DNA of 64,000 nt from Ligilactobacillus apodemi DSM 16634 = JCM 16172. GTDB lineage: Bacteria > Bacillota > Bacilli > Lactobacillales > Lactobacillaceae. The DNA is taken from assembly GCF_001434405.1 (NCBI RefSeq), contig NZ_AZFT01000053.1, positions 124,001 to 188,000 on the forward strand, read 5' to 3'. Below the pieces are notes generated by a model. That model worked only from the letters and a program-made list of their open reading frames with translations. It made no database searches and was not told the origin of the DNA. Positions 35,572 through 45,008 of this stretch are shown here, one piece after another (position 1 is the first letter of the stretch; each line of letters opens with the position of its first letter). Both the position numbers and the translations under genes were made by a program.

Positions 35572-35603
35572 AGCACCCTAAAATTTTTAGGGTGCTTTTT
35601 TTA
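35572..35603 (+). terminator. Terminator after groEL
   Basis: GCACCCTAAAA pairs with TTTTAGGGTGC, followed by seven T. Confidence 0.9.
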
Positions 35604-35642
35604 TTGGATTGGTGTAAAATTCAAATGTTACATTAAAAAAGA

Positions 35643-35700
35643 TCCCCACAAAATAGTTATGGGGACCAAAATCATTGATTAATTAGAGTTAGGCTAATTA
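35643..35700 (+). promoter_or_regulatory. Two hairpins in the short leader of the kimA-like gene
   Basis: TCCCCA/TGGGGA (35643-35665) and TAATTAG/CTAATTA (35680-35700) lie between the groEL terminator and the transporter start. The region is too short for a ydaO/yuaA c-di-AMP riboswitch. Neither hairpin is followed by a T run, so they may be control structures or chance. Confidence 0.35.
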
Positions 35701-35721
35701 CCTAAAAGGAGTTTTCTTTTT

Positions 35722-37551
35722 ATGTATCGATATTTAAAGAGATTGCTGATCGGCCAGCCACTGAAAACAGCTGAAGAAGGCGGTCAGTCACTGACTAAAT
35801 TTAAGGCGTTAGCTTTATTATCATCGGATGCTTTGTCATCGATCGCTTATGGTACTGAACAGATCACGACGGCATTGTTTGTGTTATCGGCAGCTGCTAC
35901 TTGGTACGCTTTGCCGGCTGCGGGAATCGTTTTGATCTTGTTATTTGCGATCACGATGTCTTATCGGCAGATCATCAACGCCTATCCTTCAGGCGGTGGG
36001 GCATATGTTGTGGCCACTAAGAACTGGGGGACTGGGGCTGGTCTAGTTGCTGGAGGCTCGCTTTTAGTTGACTATATGTTGACTGTTGCGGTTTCTGTTA
36101 CTTCTGGGACTGAAGCGATTACTTCTGCTATTCCAAGTTTACAGTCACACAGTGTGTTGATCTCAGTGATCATTGTTTTATTTATCATGACCCTTAATTT
36201 ACGGGGAATGCGTGAATCAGCTTCATTTCTAACGATTCCGGTTTATTTCTTTGTGATTATGATCGTTTTAATGGTTGGTGTAGGTTTGTTTAATATTGCG
36301 ACTGGTAAGATCGAATATTCTGCGGCAGCACATGTTGGGCAAGTTGTTCCTGGGATGACGATTTTGCTCTTTTTAAAGGCCTTTTCGGCTGGTTCATCCT
36401 CACTGACTGGGGTCGAAGCCATTAGTAATGCTGTGCCAAACTTTAAAGAACCTAAGAAACGCAACGCCGCTAATACGCTGGCGATCATGTCGTTGATCTT
36501 AGCGGTATTCTTTAGTGGGATAACTTTTCTAAGTTATTATTTGGGGATCTTACCTAACAGTGAACAAACTGTGCTTTCCCAAATTGCTAGTGGAGTTTTT
36601 GGCCACGGCGTCTTATATTACTTATTGCAATTATCAACGGCAATGATTTTAGCTGTTGCTGCTAATACAGGCTTTTCGGCATTCCCGATCTTGGCATATA
36701 ACTTAGCTAAAGATAAATTTATGCCTCATATGTTCATGGATAAAGGTGATCGCTTAGGTTATTCTAATGGGATCATTGCTTTAGCGATCGGTGCGATCGT
36801 CTTGATCTTTATTTTTAACGGTCAGACTAACTTACTGATCCCGCTTTACGCAGTTGGGGTGTTTGTACCGTTTACCTTATCACAATCGGGGATGTTGGTT
36901 CACTGGAAGCGTCATAAGGGCAAGCACTGGATCTTAAATTCTTTCTTTAATCTTTTAGGCGCACTTTTGTCGCTAGCGTTAGTAGTATTTTTATTCTGTT
37001 TACATTTTGGCAATGTTTGGCCATATTTGATCATCATGCCAGTTTTACTGTTCGGTTTTTACAAGGTTCACAGTCACTATGTAAAAGTTGCAACTCAATT
37101 GCGTTTAAGTGAAGAACAACAATTACATGATTACGCTGGCTCAACGGTGATCGTTTTAGTTAGTTCCGTAACGCATGTAACTACTGGAGCGATCAATTAT
37201 GCACGTTCGATTGGCGATAACGTGATCGCAATGCACGTTTCATTTGACACTAATCCTAAAAAAGAGCACGAAACAGCACAAGAGTTTAAGATGGCTTTCC
37301 CAGATGTGCGCTTTGTTGATCTGCATTCATCTTATCGCTCAGTTGCTCCGCCAGTTTTACGCTTCTGTGATGTGATCGCTAAGGATGCTAAAAAGCGTAA
37401 CTTCTCACTTACTGTTTTAGTACCACAGTTTGTGCCTAAGAAACCTTGGCAAAATATCTTGCATAACCAAACAAGTTTGCGTTTGCGAGCAGCGTTAGGA
37501 ACGCGTGAAAACATTATCGTAGCTACCTATAGCTACCATTTGAAAAAATAA
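35722..37551 (+). CDS. kimA: APC-superfamily potassium importer, KimA-like
   Basis: A 609-residue protein: about 12 membrane segments in the first ~450 residues, then a cytoplasmic domain (~450-609) resembling a universal-stress-like fold. The length and opening (KFKALALLSSDALSSIAYGTEQI) match KimA (YdaO) of Bacillus subtilis, a high-affinity potassium/proton symporter inhibited by c-di-AMP. GGAG lies 12 bp before the ATG. The c-di-AMP receptor gene darA is elsewhere in this window. Some annotations call such proteins generic amino acid permeases. Confidence 0.85.
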   Translation: MYRYLKRLLIGQPLKTAEEGGQSLTKFKALALLSSDALSSIAYGTEQITTALFVLSAAATWYALPAAGIVLILLFAITMSYRQIINAYPSGGGAYVVATKNWGTGAGLVAGGSLLVDYMLTVAVSVTSGTEAITSAIPSLQSHSVLISVIIVLFIMTLNLRGMRESASFLTIPVYFFVIMIVLMVGVGLFNIATGKIEYSAAAHVGQVVPGMTILLFLKAFSAGSSSLTGVEAISNAVPNFKEPKKRNAANTLAIMSLILAVFFSGITFLSYYLGILPNSEQTVLSQIASGVFGHGVLYYLLQLSTAMILAVAANTGFSAFPILAYNLAKDKFMPHMFMDKGDRLGYSNGIIALAIGAIVLIFIFNGQTNLLIPLYAVGVFVPFTLSQSGMLVHWKRHKGKHWILNSFFNLLGALLSLALVVFLFCLHFGNVWPYLIIMPVLLFGFYKVHSHYVKVATQLRLSEEQQLHDYAGSTVIVLVSSVTHVTTGAINYARSIGDNVIAMHVSFDTNPKKEHETAQEFKMAFPDVRFVDLHSSYRSVAPPVLRFCDVIAKDAKKRNFSLTVLVPQFVPKKPWQNILHNQTSLRLRAALGTRENIIVATYSYHLKK

Positions 37552-37561
37552 TCAGCATAGA

Positions 37562-37602
37562 AAGCAGATGGTATTGGTTAAAAATGCCATTTGCTTTTTT
37601 TA
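37562..37602 (+). terminator. Terminator after kimA
   Basis: AAGCAGATGGTAT pairs with ATGCCATTTGCTT using two G-T pairs, followed by a T run. Confidence 0.8.
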
Positions 37603-37733
37603 AGTAAAAAAATTTTTTAATGATACAAAATGACCACTAGCAAATGTTATGGTAAAATAGTAATTGAATTGTAGGCTTTTTAGCTGATATTGAGGTCCTC
37701 ACATTTGGGGATTTGACGGAAAGAGGACGCTGC

Positions 37734-38834
37734 ATGTATAAAATCATTGCGTCGTTAATTGCAACATTTATAATAGCGCTGGTTATTACACCAATTGTTA
37801 GGCATTTATCTTTTAAACTAGGAGCTGTTGATAATCCGAATGCTCGGCGGGTCAACCGGATCCCCATGCCAACAATGGGAGGCTTAGCGATTTTTATTGC
37901 TTTTAATACGACAAATTTCTTTTTATTAAGAGAGCAATATCCTTTGGGACAATTGTTCGCCTTATTCGTAGCACAGTGTGTGATAATTTTTACCGGCGTG
38001 ATCGATGATATTTACGAATTATTGCCACGTCAAAAGATTTTAGGAATAACATTAGCTGCGTTAGTCGTATACTTCTTGGCACATATCAAGATGACGACGA
38101 TCACTTTGCCATTTTTAGGTGTTATTTCGCTAGGGTGGTTAAGTTTACCACTTACATTGATTTGGATCTTAGCGATCACCAATGCAGTTAATTTGATCGA
38201 TGGACTGGATGGTCTAGCTACTGGGGTCGCGATCATTGCACTTTCTACAAGTGCGATCACGGGTTATTTCTTTTTAAATGTGACTTCAACTTTTGTCTCG
38301 ATCATGATGGCAACTTTAGTAGCAGCTTTGCTAGGATTTTTACCTTATAATTTCAATCCAGCTAAAATATATTTAGGGGATACCGGTTCGCTTTTTATTG
38401 GTTTTATGATTTCAGTCTTTGCTTTATATGGCTTAAAAAACGCAACATTTATCACCGTCATCATCCCGGTCATAATTTTAGGGGTTCCGATCACAGATAC
38501 TATTTATGCGATCTTGCGACGGTTGCTCAATAAAAAGCCAATTTCACAAGCAGACAAACATCATCTCCATCATCGTTTGATGCAGATGGGCTTGACACAC
38601 CGGCAAACAGTTTTAGTTATTTACGGGATCGCACTTATCTTCTCGTTTATTTCCTTGATGTACCCCTTGTCAAATCTATGGGGCTCAATTTTATTGACGA
38701 TTGCGACTTTAGTTGGCTTAGAACTTTTTGTGGAAGCAATCGGTTTAGTCGGTGATGATCGCCAGCCATTGCTAAATGGAATAAAAAAAGTTGTCCTCAG
38801 ACTTAGCCGAGCAGTAAATAAGTCAAAAAAATAA
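37734..38834 (+). CDS. tagO: Undecaprenyl-phosphate GlcNAc-1-phosphate transferase (TagO/WecA type)
   Basis: A 366-residue membrane protein with about 11 segments. The catalytic motifs are DD at 91-92 (in GVIDDIYELLP), NLIDGLDG at 153-160 and the HHLHHRLMQMG loop. It makes the first lipid-linked intermediate for wall teichoic acid or surface polysaccharide. The ATG at 37734 follows AGAGGA; the upstream in-frame ATG at 37713 has no such site. Confidence 0.93.
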   Translation: MYKIIASLIATFIIALVITPIVRHLSFKLGAVDNPNARRVNRIPMPTMGGLAIFIAFNTTNFFLLREQYPLGQLFALFVAQCVIIFTGVIDDIYELLPRQKILGITLAALVVYFLAHIKMTTITLPFLGVISLGWLSLPLTLIWILAITNAVNLIDGLDGLATGVAIIALSTSAITGYFFLNVTSTFVSIMMATLVAALLGFLPYNFNPAKIYLGDTGSLFIGFMISVFALYGLKNATFITVIIPVIILGVPITDTIYAILRRLLNKKPISQADKHHLHHRLMQMGLTHRQTVLVIYGIALIFSFISLMYPLSNLWGSILLTIATLVGLELFVEAIGLVGDDRQPLLNGIKKVVLRLSRAVNKSKK

Positions 38835-38881
38835 ATGGATAGATCTTTTAGCTCATGAGCATTAGATCTATCCATTTATTT
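38833..38881. terminator. Bidirectional terminator between tagO and yigZ
   Basis: AAATGGATAGATCT pairs with AGATCTATCCATTT, with A and T runs on either side. Confidence 0.9.
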
Positions 38882-38882
38882 T

Positions 38883-39554
38883 TTATGCTGATGGTTGATG
38901 GGGATCAAAATCGATCTCATGATAGCGATTCTCACCAACATTGATCGCAATTTTTCCGTTTAAAAGATCAATGATTTTATTGGTTATATTATCAACTTGA
39001 TCTTGTTCAACTGCAATCACTACTTCAACTTGATCGGTATAATTAGTGTTTAGGAGCGCAATTTCTTCGCCTTCTAAGAAATTTTGCAATTTTCCGTGGA
39101 GTGGATATGCCAAAGTTAAGGAAATTTCAGTTTGAACGACTCTTTTGACGATTCCAAGTTCCTTTAAAGCTTGGGCGACCGCACCACCATAGGCCCTGAT
39201 CAAACCACCCGTCCCAAGTTTGATGCCGCCAAAATAACGTGTGACGACAGCAGTGACATTGTGTACTTGGTTTTTCTTTAAAACATCTAGCATGGGCACA
39301 CCAGCCGTACCAGAAGGCTCACCGTTATCGCTTTCGCGTTGGATCTCATCGTTTAGTCCCAAAGTGTAGGCAAAGCAATTGTGAGTAGCCTTACGATGTT
39401 TGGTTTTTATTTCATCAATAAAAGCTCGAGCTTGTTCTTCAGATTCAGTCCGGGCAATGTTACAGATAAATTGTGATTTTTTGATGATGATTTCAATTGA
39501 ACCATCTTCTTTTAAAGTGAGATATGGTTTATCCAAAATTTTAACTACTATCAC
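38883..39554 (-). CDS. YigZ/IMPACT family protein
   Basis: A protein of up to 223 residues. The N-terminal UPF0029 domain contains KHRKATHNCFAYTLG, SDNGEPSGTAGVPML and RYFGGIKLGTGGLIRAYGG, and a C-terminal DUF1949 ferredoxin-like domain follows (about 140-205). Homologues may interact with translation. The start is uncertain: GTG at 39554 has no good ribosome binding site, and TTG at 39536 (giving MDKPYLTLKEDG) is an alternative with GGTGA upstream. Confidence 0.9.
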   Translation of the reverse strand: MIVVKILDKPYLTLKEDGSIEIIIKKSQFICNIARTESEEQARAFIDEIKTKHRKATHNCFAYTLGLNDEIQRESDNGEPSGTAGVPMLDVLKKNQVHNVTAVVTRYFGGIKLGTGGLIRAYGGAVAQALKELGIVKRVVQTEISLTLAYPLHGKLQNFLEGEEIALLNTNYTDQVEVVIAVEQDQVDNITNKIIDLLNGKIAINVGENRYHEIDFDPHQPSA

Positions 39555-39677
39555 CAGGTAAATTCTTGCTGGAGATAGCTTTTCCTTTCTTAAGAATTGA
39601 GTTGTTGCAGATAAATTTTTTATTCACCTAAAAATAAACGCGCGTAATTTTGCGTATTTATTAAGTGAGGTGAGAAA

Positions 39678-41015
39678 ATGTTAGCTTTACTTTATGGTCG
39701 TCAAGTGACGCAAGAACAATTAACAAATCTATCCATAGATGATACAGCTGATAAATTAGTTAAACGTCAGGCGGTTTTAATCAAGAAAAATTTTGTCCAA
39801 TGTCAACGTTGTGGTTCGCTTACGCCAAAAAAAGTCTGTGCTTTGCCTAATAAGCAATATTATTGTCCTAAATGCTTGCTTTTTGGGCGCTTGACGACAA
39901 GTGATATCCTCTATAGTATACCTGAACCACATGATTTTCCCAAACCCATTTCCCCAATTTTGACAGCAGTCCCTAAACTTTCTAAGTGGCAAGCTTTATG
40001 TGCTAAAGAACTGGTAACTATTTGGAAAAAACAAGGTACTCACTTGCTTTGGGCGGTCACGGGTGCAGGTAAAACTGAAATTTTATTTGAAGTGATAAAA
40101 GAAGCCTTAAAAGCAAAGCAACGTATTTGTTTAGCCGCGCCCCGAGTGGATGTTTGTGTGGAATTAGCGCCTCGAATCAAGCAAGCTTTTGCTCATACAA
40201 AAATTAGTGTTTTGTATGGAAATAGTCGCCAACCATATCGTTATACGCAGTTAGTGATCTGTACCGTCCATCAATTGTTTAATTTTTATCAAGCTTTTGA
40301 TCTATTGATCTTAGATGAAACTGATGCCTATCCTTTTATTGGAGATAAGCAGTTGCATTTTGCAGTTGCCAATGCATGTTGTAAACGGGCAACTAAAATT
40401 TTTTTGACGGCAACTCCAGATAAAAATTTAAAGCGCCAAGTTGCGCAAAAAAAGTTGACATTAAGTTATCTGCCCTTACGCTACCATCGCTTTCCTTTAC
40501 CCGAAGCAAAAATCATTTTAGTTTCCGATCTGTTAGCTAATTTTCGACGACAAAAGTTAGCCGAAAAACTTAAAAATTATTTCGCTAAGTGGTTTAAAAA
40601 TGAAGTCCAGTTTCTAGTTTTTGTTCCGCAAGTAAATTGGTTAGGGCCGGTATTGTTGTGCTTACAACAAATTTTTCCGCAATTAAAAGGCACGAGTGTT
40701 CATGCTAATGATGAAAATAGATTGGCTAAAGTAAAGGCTTTTCGTGCTAAAGAATATGATTATTTGGTCACGACTACAATTTTAGAACGTGGGATCACGA
40801 TCAAGAATGTAAATGTTATCGTCTTAGCAGCTGACAGTCCTAAATTTTCACAGACTGCGCTAGTCCAGATCGCTGGACGGGTAGGGCGAAATAGCGCCTA
40901 TCCTTGTGGGGATGTTATTTTTTGCTGCGAAGAAGTTTCGTTGAGTGTTTTAGCAGCAAAATTTCAAATAAAACACGCAAATCAGCGGGCTAAAAAGTTA
41001 TTAGTCCATGAGTGA
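39678..41015 (+). CDS. comFA: Competence DNA translocation ATPase ComFA
   Basis: A 445-residue DEAD-like helicase. A zinc module with C42, C45, C63 and C66 is at the N-terminus, Walker A VTGAGKTE at 127-134, DETD as Walker B, and LERGITIKNVNV and QIAGRVGRN as motifs V-VI. It powers uptake of single-stranded DNA in competence. It overlaps comFC by 8 bp. A T-rich upstream region without a clear CIN-box was seen (none of TACGAATA form). Confidence 0.94.
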   Translation: MLALLYGRQVTQEQLTNLSIDDTADKLVKRQAVLIKKNFVQCQRCGSLTPKKVCALPNKQYYCPKCLLFGRLTTSDILYSIPEPHDFPKPISPILTAVPKLSKWQALCAKELVTIWKKQGTHLLWAVTGAGKTEILFEVIKEALKAKQRICLAAPRVDVCVELAPRIKQAFAHTKISVLYGNSRQPYRYTQLVICTVHQLFNFYQAFDLLILDETDAYPFIGDKQLHFAVANACCKRATKIFLTATPDKNLKRQVAQKKLTLSYLPLRYHRFPLPEAKIILVSDLLANFRRQKLAEKLKNYFAKWFKNEVQFLVFVPQVNWLGPVLLCLQQIFPQLKGTSVHANDENRLAKVKAFRAKEYDYLVTTTILERGITIKNVNVIVLAADSPKFSQTALVQIAGRVGRNSAYPCGDVIFCCEEVSLSVLAAKFQIKHANQRAKKLLVHE

Positions 41016-41700
41016 GTGTGTCTTATGTGGTCGGACCTTTAGTCCTAAACTTTCGCTTGCGCGTTTAGTGAGTCTTACTAAAATAAAACGTTCATTGATT
41101 TGCCCGCAGTGTTTTGCGGGCTTTGAAAAAATTACTTATGCAAATGCGTGTTGGGGCTGTGGACGGAAGCAAAGTGGTCGCACCTTATGTAAAGATTGTC
41201 GTCGTTGGCAACAAAAGGGCTATGAGCTCTTGGAAAATAAAGCTTGCTACGTCTATGATGAGCCGCACATGAAAAAATATTTTGCTTGTTATAAATTTAC
41301 TGGTGATTATCAATTAGGGACAGTTTTTCAGACAGACATGCGCCAACAGTTAGAGTGGTATCTAAAAAGAAAATGGCTGTTAGTCGTGATTCCTGTGGAT
41401 GAAGAAACTTATCAAAAGCGCGGTTTTAATCAAGTATGTGGCTTACTTCCGCAAGTAAAATTAAATTCATATTTACGTCATCGTCAAAAGATGGGACGAA
41501 AAAAGCAATCGCATAAAAATAGACAAGAACGGTTACAAGTACCTCAACCATTTAGTTACGTCGGACCAATGGATTTAAAACAACAAAACATCTTGTTGTT
41601 AGATGATATTTATACCACTGGAAGTACGCTTTACCATGCTAGTGCCTTATTACATGAACATAACAGTGGAAAAATTAAGTCAGTCACTTTAGCGCGATGA
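41008..41700 (+). CDS. comFC: Competence protein ComFC (phosphoribosyltransferase-like)
   Basis: A 230-residue protein with an N-terminal zinc finger (CVLCGRTF ... CPQCFAGF ... CWGCGRK ... CKDCRRW) and a PRTase fold whose PRPP loop is VLLLDDIYTTGSTL (about 191-204 in the ORF). It works with ComFA in transformation. Overlap with comFA indicates coupling. Confidence 0.93.
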   Translation: MSECVLCGRTFSPKLSLARLVSLTKIKRSLICPQCFAGFEKITYANACWGCGRKQSGRTLCKDCRRWQQKGYELLENKACYVYDEPHMKKYFACYKFTGDYQLGTVFQTDMRQQLEWYLKRKWLLVVIPVDEETYQKRGFNQVCGLLPQVKLNSYLRHRQKMGRKKQSHKNRQERLQVPQPFSYVGPMDLKQQNILLLDDIYTTGSTLYHASALLHEHNSGKIKSVTLAR

Positions 41701-41739
41701 AAAAGGTATAAAATTTTATAAATGTTGAGTGGTTATTAA

Positions 41740-41768
41740 TTGTTAAATTAACCGCTTTCTACTATAAT
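41740..41768 (+). promoter_or_regulatory. hpf promoter
   Basis: -35 TTGTTA (41740-41745) and -10 TATAAT (41763-41768) with 17-bp spacing. Confidence 0.75.
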
Positions 41769-41777
41769 GGAATTAAG

Positions 41778-41818
41778 GATTAGGTAATCAAGAAAAGCTC
41801 ATAATTACCTAATCTTTT
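41778..41818 (+). promoter_or_regulatory. Hairpin at the 5' end of the hpf mRNA
   Basis: A perfect 11-bp stem, GATTAGGTAAT (41778-41788 region) with ATTACCTAATC (41804-41814), sits at the expected transcription start and is followed by TTTTAA. It could stabilise the mRNA or act as an attenuator; 37 bp of further leader precede the hpf start. Confidence 0.55.
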
Positions 41819-41855
41819 AAGCATATTTTGCTTAGTTGTGAAAGGAGAGGTTATC

Positions 41856-42410
41856 ATGTTAAAGATTAATGTTCGTGGTGAAAATATTGAGGTTACGAAT
41901 GCAATTCGTGAATATGTAGAAAAGAAGCTTTCAAAGCTTGAAAAATATTTCGGAGATGCAGCAAATTCGACAGCTCATGTAAATTTGAAAGTTTATTCAG
42001 ATAAAACGAGCAAAGTAGAAGTAACGATTCCTTTGCCTTACTTAGTTTTGAGAGCTGAAGAAACCTCGCCTGATATGTATGCAAGCATTGATCTGGTAAC
42101 AGATAAGCTTGAACGCCAAATCAGAAAATATAAAACAAAGCTTAACCGCAAATCACGTGAAAAGGGCTTTAAGAATTTGGAATTTGTGCCAACTAAAGAC
42201 CCTAAACAAGCTGAAAAAGAAGATAAGAAGTTTGAAGTCGTACGTACTAAGCGGGTTGACTTAAAACCTATGGATGCTGAAGAAGCAATCTTGCAAATGG
42301 ATATGTTGGGACATGACTTCTTTATCTATGAAGATGCAGAAACTAACGGAACAAACATTGTCTACCGTCGTAAAGATGGTCGCTATGGTTTGATCGAAGC
42401 TAACAACTAA
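41856..42410 (+). CDS. hpf: Ribosome hibernation-promoting factor, long form
   Basis: A 184-residue long HPF: an N-terminal S30AE domain (about 1-100) that binds the 30S decoding region and a C-terminal dimerisation domain (about 125-184, FEVVRTKRVDLKPMDAEEAI) that joins two 70S into 100S. The ATG at 41856 follows AAAGGAGAGG. Own promoter and terminator. secA follows, as in many Firmicutes. Confidence 0.96.
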   Translation: MLKINVRGENIEVTNAIREYVEKKLSKLEKYFGDAANSTAHVNLKVYSDKTSKVEVTIPLPYLVLRAEETSPDMYASIDLVTDKLERQIRKYKTKLNRKSREKGFKNLEFVPTKDPKQAEKEDKKFEVVRTKRVDLKPMDAEEAILQMDMLGHDFFIYEDAETNGTNIVYRRKDGRYGLIEANN

Positions 42411-42433
42411 AAACTAACTGAATGATAGTTTTT

Positions 42434-42462
42434 GCGCCTGGTAGTTATCAGGCGTTTTTTGT
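42434..42462 (+). terminator. Terminator after hpf
   Basis: GCGCCTG pairs with CAGGCGT (loop GTAGTTAT region), followed by six T. Confidence 0.8.
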
Positions 42463-42575
42463 ATTGGGTAAAGAGATTCTAATTTGTATGGAATCTAATA
42501 AAATGCTAAAATAAGAAGAAGTATATTTAGAACTAAAATAAACGTAAATCGTTCGAGAAAGGATTTATAGAATAG

Positions 42576-44936
42576 ATGGCAAATGTCCTAAAAAAATGGG
42601 TCGAAAGCGATAAACGTGAACTAAAGCGTTTAGGAAAAATCGCTGATAAAGTTGAAGCATATGCAAGTGATATGGAAGCTTTGACTGATGAAGAATTAAA
42701 GGCAAAGACCCCTGAATTTAAACAACGTTATCAAAATGGGGAAACATTAGATGATTTATTACCGGAAGCTTTTGCGGTCGCACGTGAAGGTGCACGTCGT
42801 GTGTTAGGGTTATACCCTTACCGGGTGCAAATTATTGGTGGTACTGTATTGCACGAAGGTAATATTGCTGAAATGCGGACTGGTGAAGGTAAAACTTTGA
42901 CGGCTACGATGCCAGTTTATTTGAATGCCTTATCTGGTGAAGGGGTACACGTTGTTACGGTTAACGAATACTTATCAGCGCGTGATGCTACTGAAATGGG
43001 TGAGCTTTACACCTGGTTAGGTCTCTCTGTAGGCTTGAATGTTTCTGATAAGACACCAGAAGAAAAGCGTGAGGCTTACGCATGTGATATCACATATTCT
43101 ACTAATAGTGAACTTGGGTTTGACTATTTGCGTGATAACATGGTCGTTTATCGCGAAGATATGGTACAAAGACCGTTGAATTTCGTTATCGTTGACGAAG
43201 TGGACTCGATTTTGATCGATGAAGCGCGGACACCATTGATCATTTCTGGACAAGCAACAGCGGCAACCCAATTGTATACTCGTGCAGATCGTTTCGCTAA
43301 AACATTGAAAAAAGACGAAGATTTCAAAGTTGATCTCGAATCAAAGACGGTTTCTTTGACTGAAGATGGGATTCGCAAGGGTGAAAAATATTTTGGCTTG
43401 ACTAACTTATTTGACCCGGATAATACTGCGTTAAACCACCACTTAGATAATGCTTTACGTGCTAACTTTATCATGTTGCGTGATAAAGACTACGTGGTGC
43501 AAGATGGTGAAGTCTTGATCGTTGACCAATTTACTGGACGTATTATGGATGGTCGCCGTTATTCAGACGGGTTACACCAAGCAATCGAAGCTAAAGAACA
43601 CGTTAAGATCGAAGAAGAAACAAAAACGATGGCTAACATCACGTACCAAAACTTCTTTAGAATGTACAAAAAACTTTCAGGGATGACGGGTACTGCTAAA
43701 ACTGAAAAAGAAGAATTTCTTGAAATTTACAACATGGAAGTTGTAACGATCCCAACTAACCGTCCAATTTTACGTGAAGACCGTCCAGACTTGCTTTATC
43801 CAACTTTGATGAGTAAGTTTAAGGCTGTAGTTGAAGACATTAAAGATCGTCATGCAACGGGGCAACCGGTCTTAGTTGGTACAGTGGCAGTTGAAACTTC
43901 TGAATTGCTTTCCGAAATGTTAGACAAAGAAGGCATTCCACATGCTGTTTTGAACGCCAAAAACCACGCTAAAGAAGCTGAGATCGTTGTTAATGCCGGC
44001 CAACGTGGGGCCGTTACGATCGCGACAAACATGGCTGGTCGTGGGACTGATATCAAGCTTGGACCTGGTGTGCGTGAACTTGGTGGCTTAGCTGTTATTG
44101 GGACAGAACGCCACGAATCACGCCGTATTGATAACCAGTTACGTGGTCGTTCTGGACGTCAAGGTGATCCAGGTGTGACACAATTTTATCTTTCTTTAGA
44201 AGATGATTTGATGCTTCGTTTCGGTTCCGAACGGATCAAGCATTTCTATGAAACGATGAATATTGGCGATGATACTGTGATCCAATCCAAGATGATCACA
44301 CGTCAAGTTGAATCTGCACAAAAACGTGTCGAAGGTAATAACTACGATACGCGTAAACAAGTTTTACAATATGACGATGTAATGCGGGCACAACGTGAAA
44401 TCATCTATGCTGAACGGCAACAAGTTATCATGGAAGAAAAATCACTCAAGCCGATCATTATGCCAATGATCAAGCGGACGGTCGAACATAACGTGCAGAT
44501 CAATACTACAGGTGATAAAAAAGACTGGAATCTTGACGGCATCGTTGATTTTGCAATTGGTGCAATGGTCAATGAAGATGCAGTCAAGAAGAGCGATTTT
44601 GAAGGCAAGACTCCAGAAGAGATCACGGACCAATTGATGAAATTAGCGGAAGAAAACTATGCTGCTAAAGAAGCACAATTAAATGACCCAGCTCAAATGT
44701 TAGAATTTGAAAAAGTTGTTATTTTACGAGTGGTCGATTCTCGCTGGACTGACCATATTGATGAAATGGATCAATTGCGTCAATCAATTGGATTACGTGG
44801 TTACGGTCAGCTTAATCCATTAGTTGAATATCAGTCTGATGGTTTTAGAATGTTTGAAGTAATGGTAGCTGATATTGAATATGACGTAACGCGTCTCTTC
44901 TTGAAGGCAGAGATTCGTCAAAATATTAGTCGTTAA
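42576..44936 (+). CDS. secA: Preprotein translocase ATPase SecA
   Basis: A 786-residue SecA. Walker A is TGEGKT (102-107), with [19 protein letters not shown] and the second helicase domain [10 protein letters not shown]. It ends AEIRQNISR without the C-terminal Cys3His SEC-C zinc motif found in many SecA proteins, a shortening common in lactobacilli. AGAAAGGA precedes the start. prfB follows after a terminator. Confidence 0.97.
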   Translation: MANVLKKWVESDKRELKRLGKIADKVEAYASDMEALTDEELKAKTPEFKQRYQNGETLDDLLPEAFAVAREGARRVLGLYPYRVQIIGGTVLHEGNIAEMRTGEGKTLTATMPVYLNALSGEGVHVVTVNEYLSARDATEMGELYTWLGLSVGLNVSDKTPEEKREAYACDITYSTNSELGFDYLRDNMVVYREDMVQRPLNFVIVDEVDSILIDEARTPLIISGQATAATQLYTRADRFAKTLKKDEDFKVDLESKTVSLTEDGIRKGEKYFGLTNLFDPDNTALNHHLDNALRANFIMLRDKDYVVQDGEVLIVDQFTGRIMDGRRYSDGLHQAIEAKEHVKIEEETKTMANITYQNFFRMYKKLSGMTGTAKTEKEEFLEIYNMEVVTIPTNRPILREDRPDLLYPTLMSKFKAVVEDIKDRHATGQPVLVGTVAVETSELLSEMLDKEGIPHAVLNAKNHAKEAEIVVNAGQRGAVTIATNMAGRGTDIKLGPGVRELGGLAVIGTERHESRRIDNQLRGRSGRQGDPGVTQFYLSLEDDLMLRFGSERIKHFYETMNIGDDTVIQSKMITRQVESAQKRVEGNNYDTRKQVLQYDDVMRAQREIIYAERQQVIMEEKSLKPIIMPMIKRTVEHNVQINTTGDKKDWNLDGIVDFAIGAMVNEDAVKKSDFEGKTPEEITDQLMKLAEENYAAKEAQLNDPAQMLEFEKVVILRVVDSRWTDHIDEMDQLRQSIGLRGYGQLNPLVEYQSDGFRMFEVMVADIEYDVTRLFLKAEIRQNISR

Positions 44937-44939
44937 AGA

Positions 44940-44974
44940 TAAAAGAAGACCAGCTTAGCTGATCTTCTTTTATG
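44940..44974 (+). terminator. Terminator after secA
   Basis: AAAAGAAGACCAGC pairs with GCTGATCTTCTTTT (one mismatch), ending in the T run. Confidence 0.8.
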
Positions 44975-45008
44975 CTTACATAGTCTAAAAAGTAATTGAG
45001 GAAAAAAT

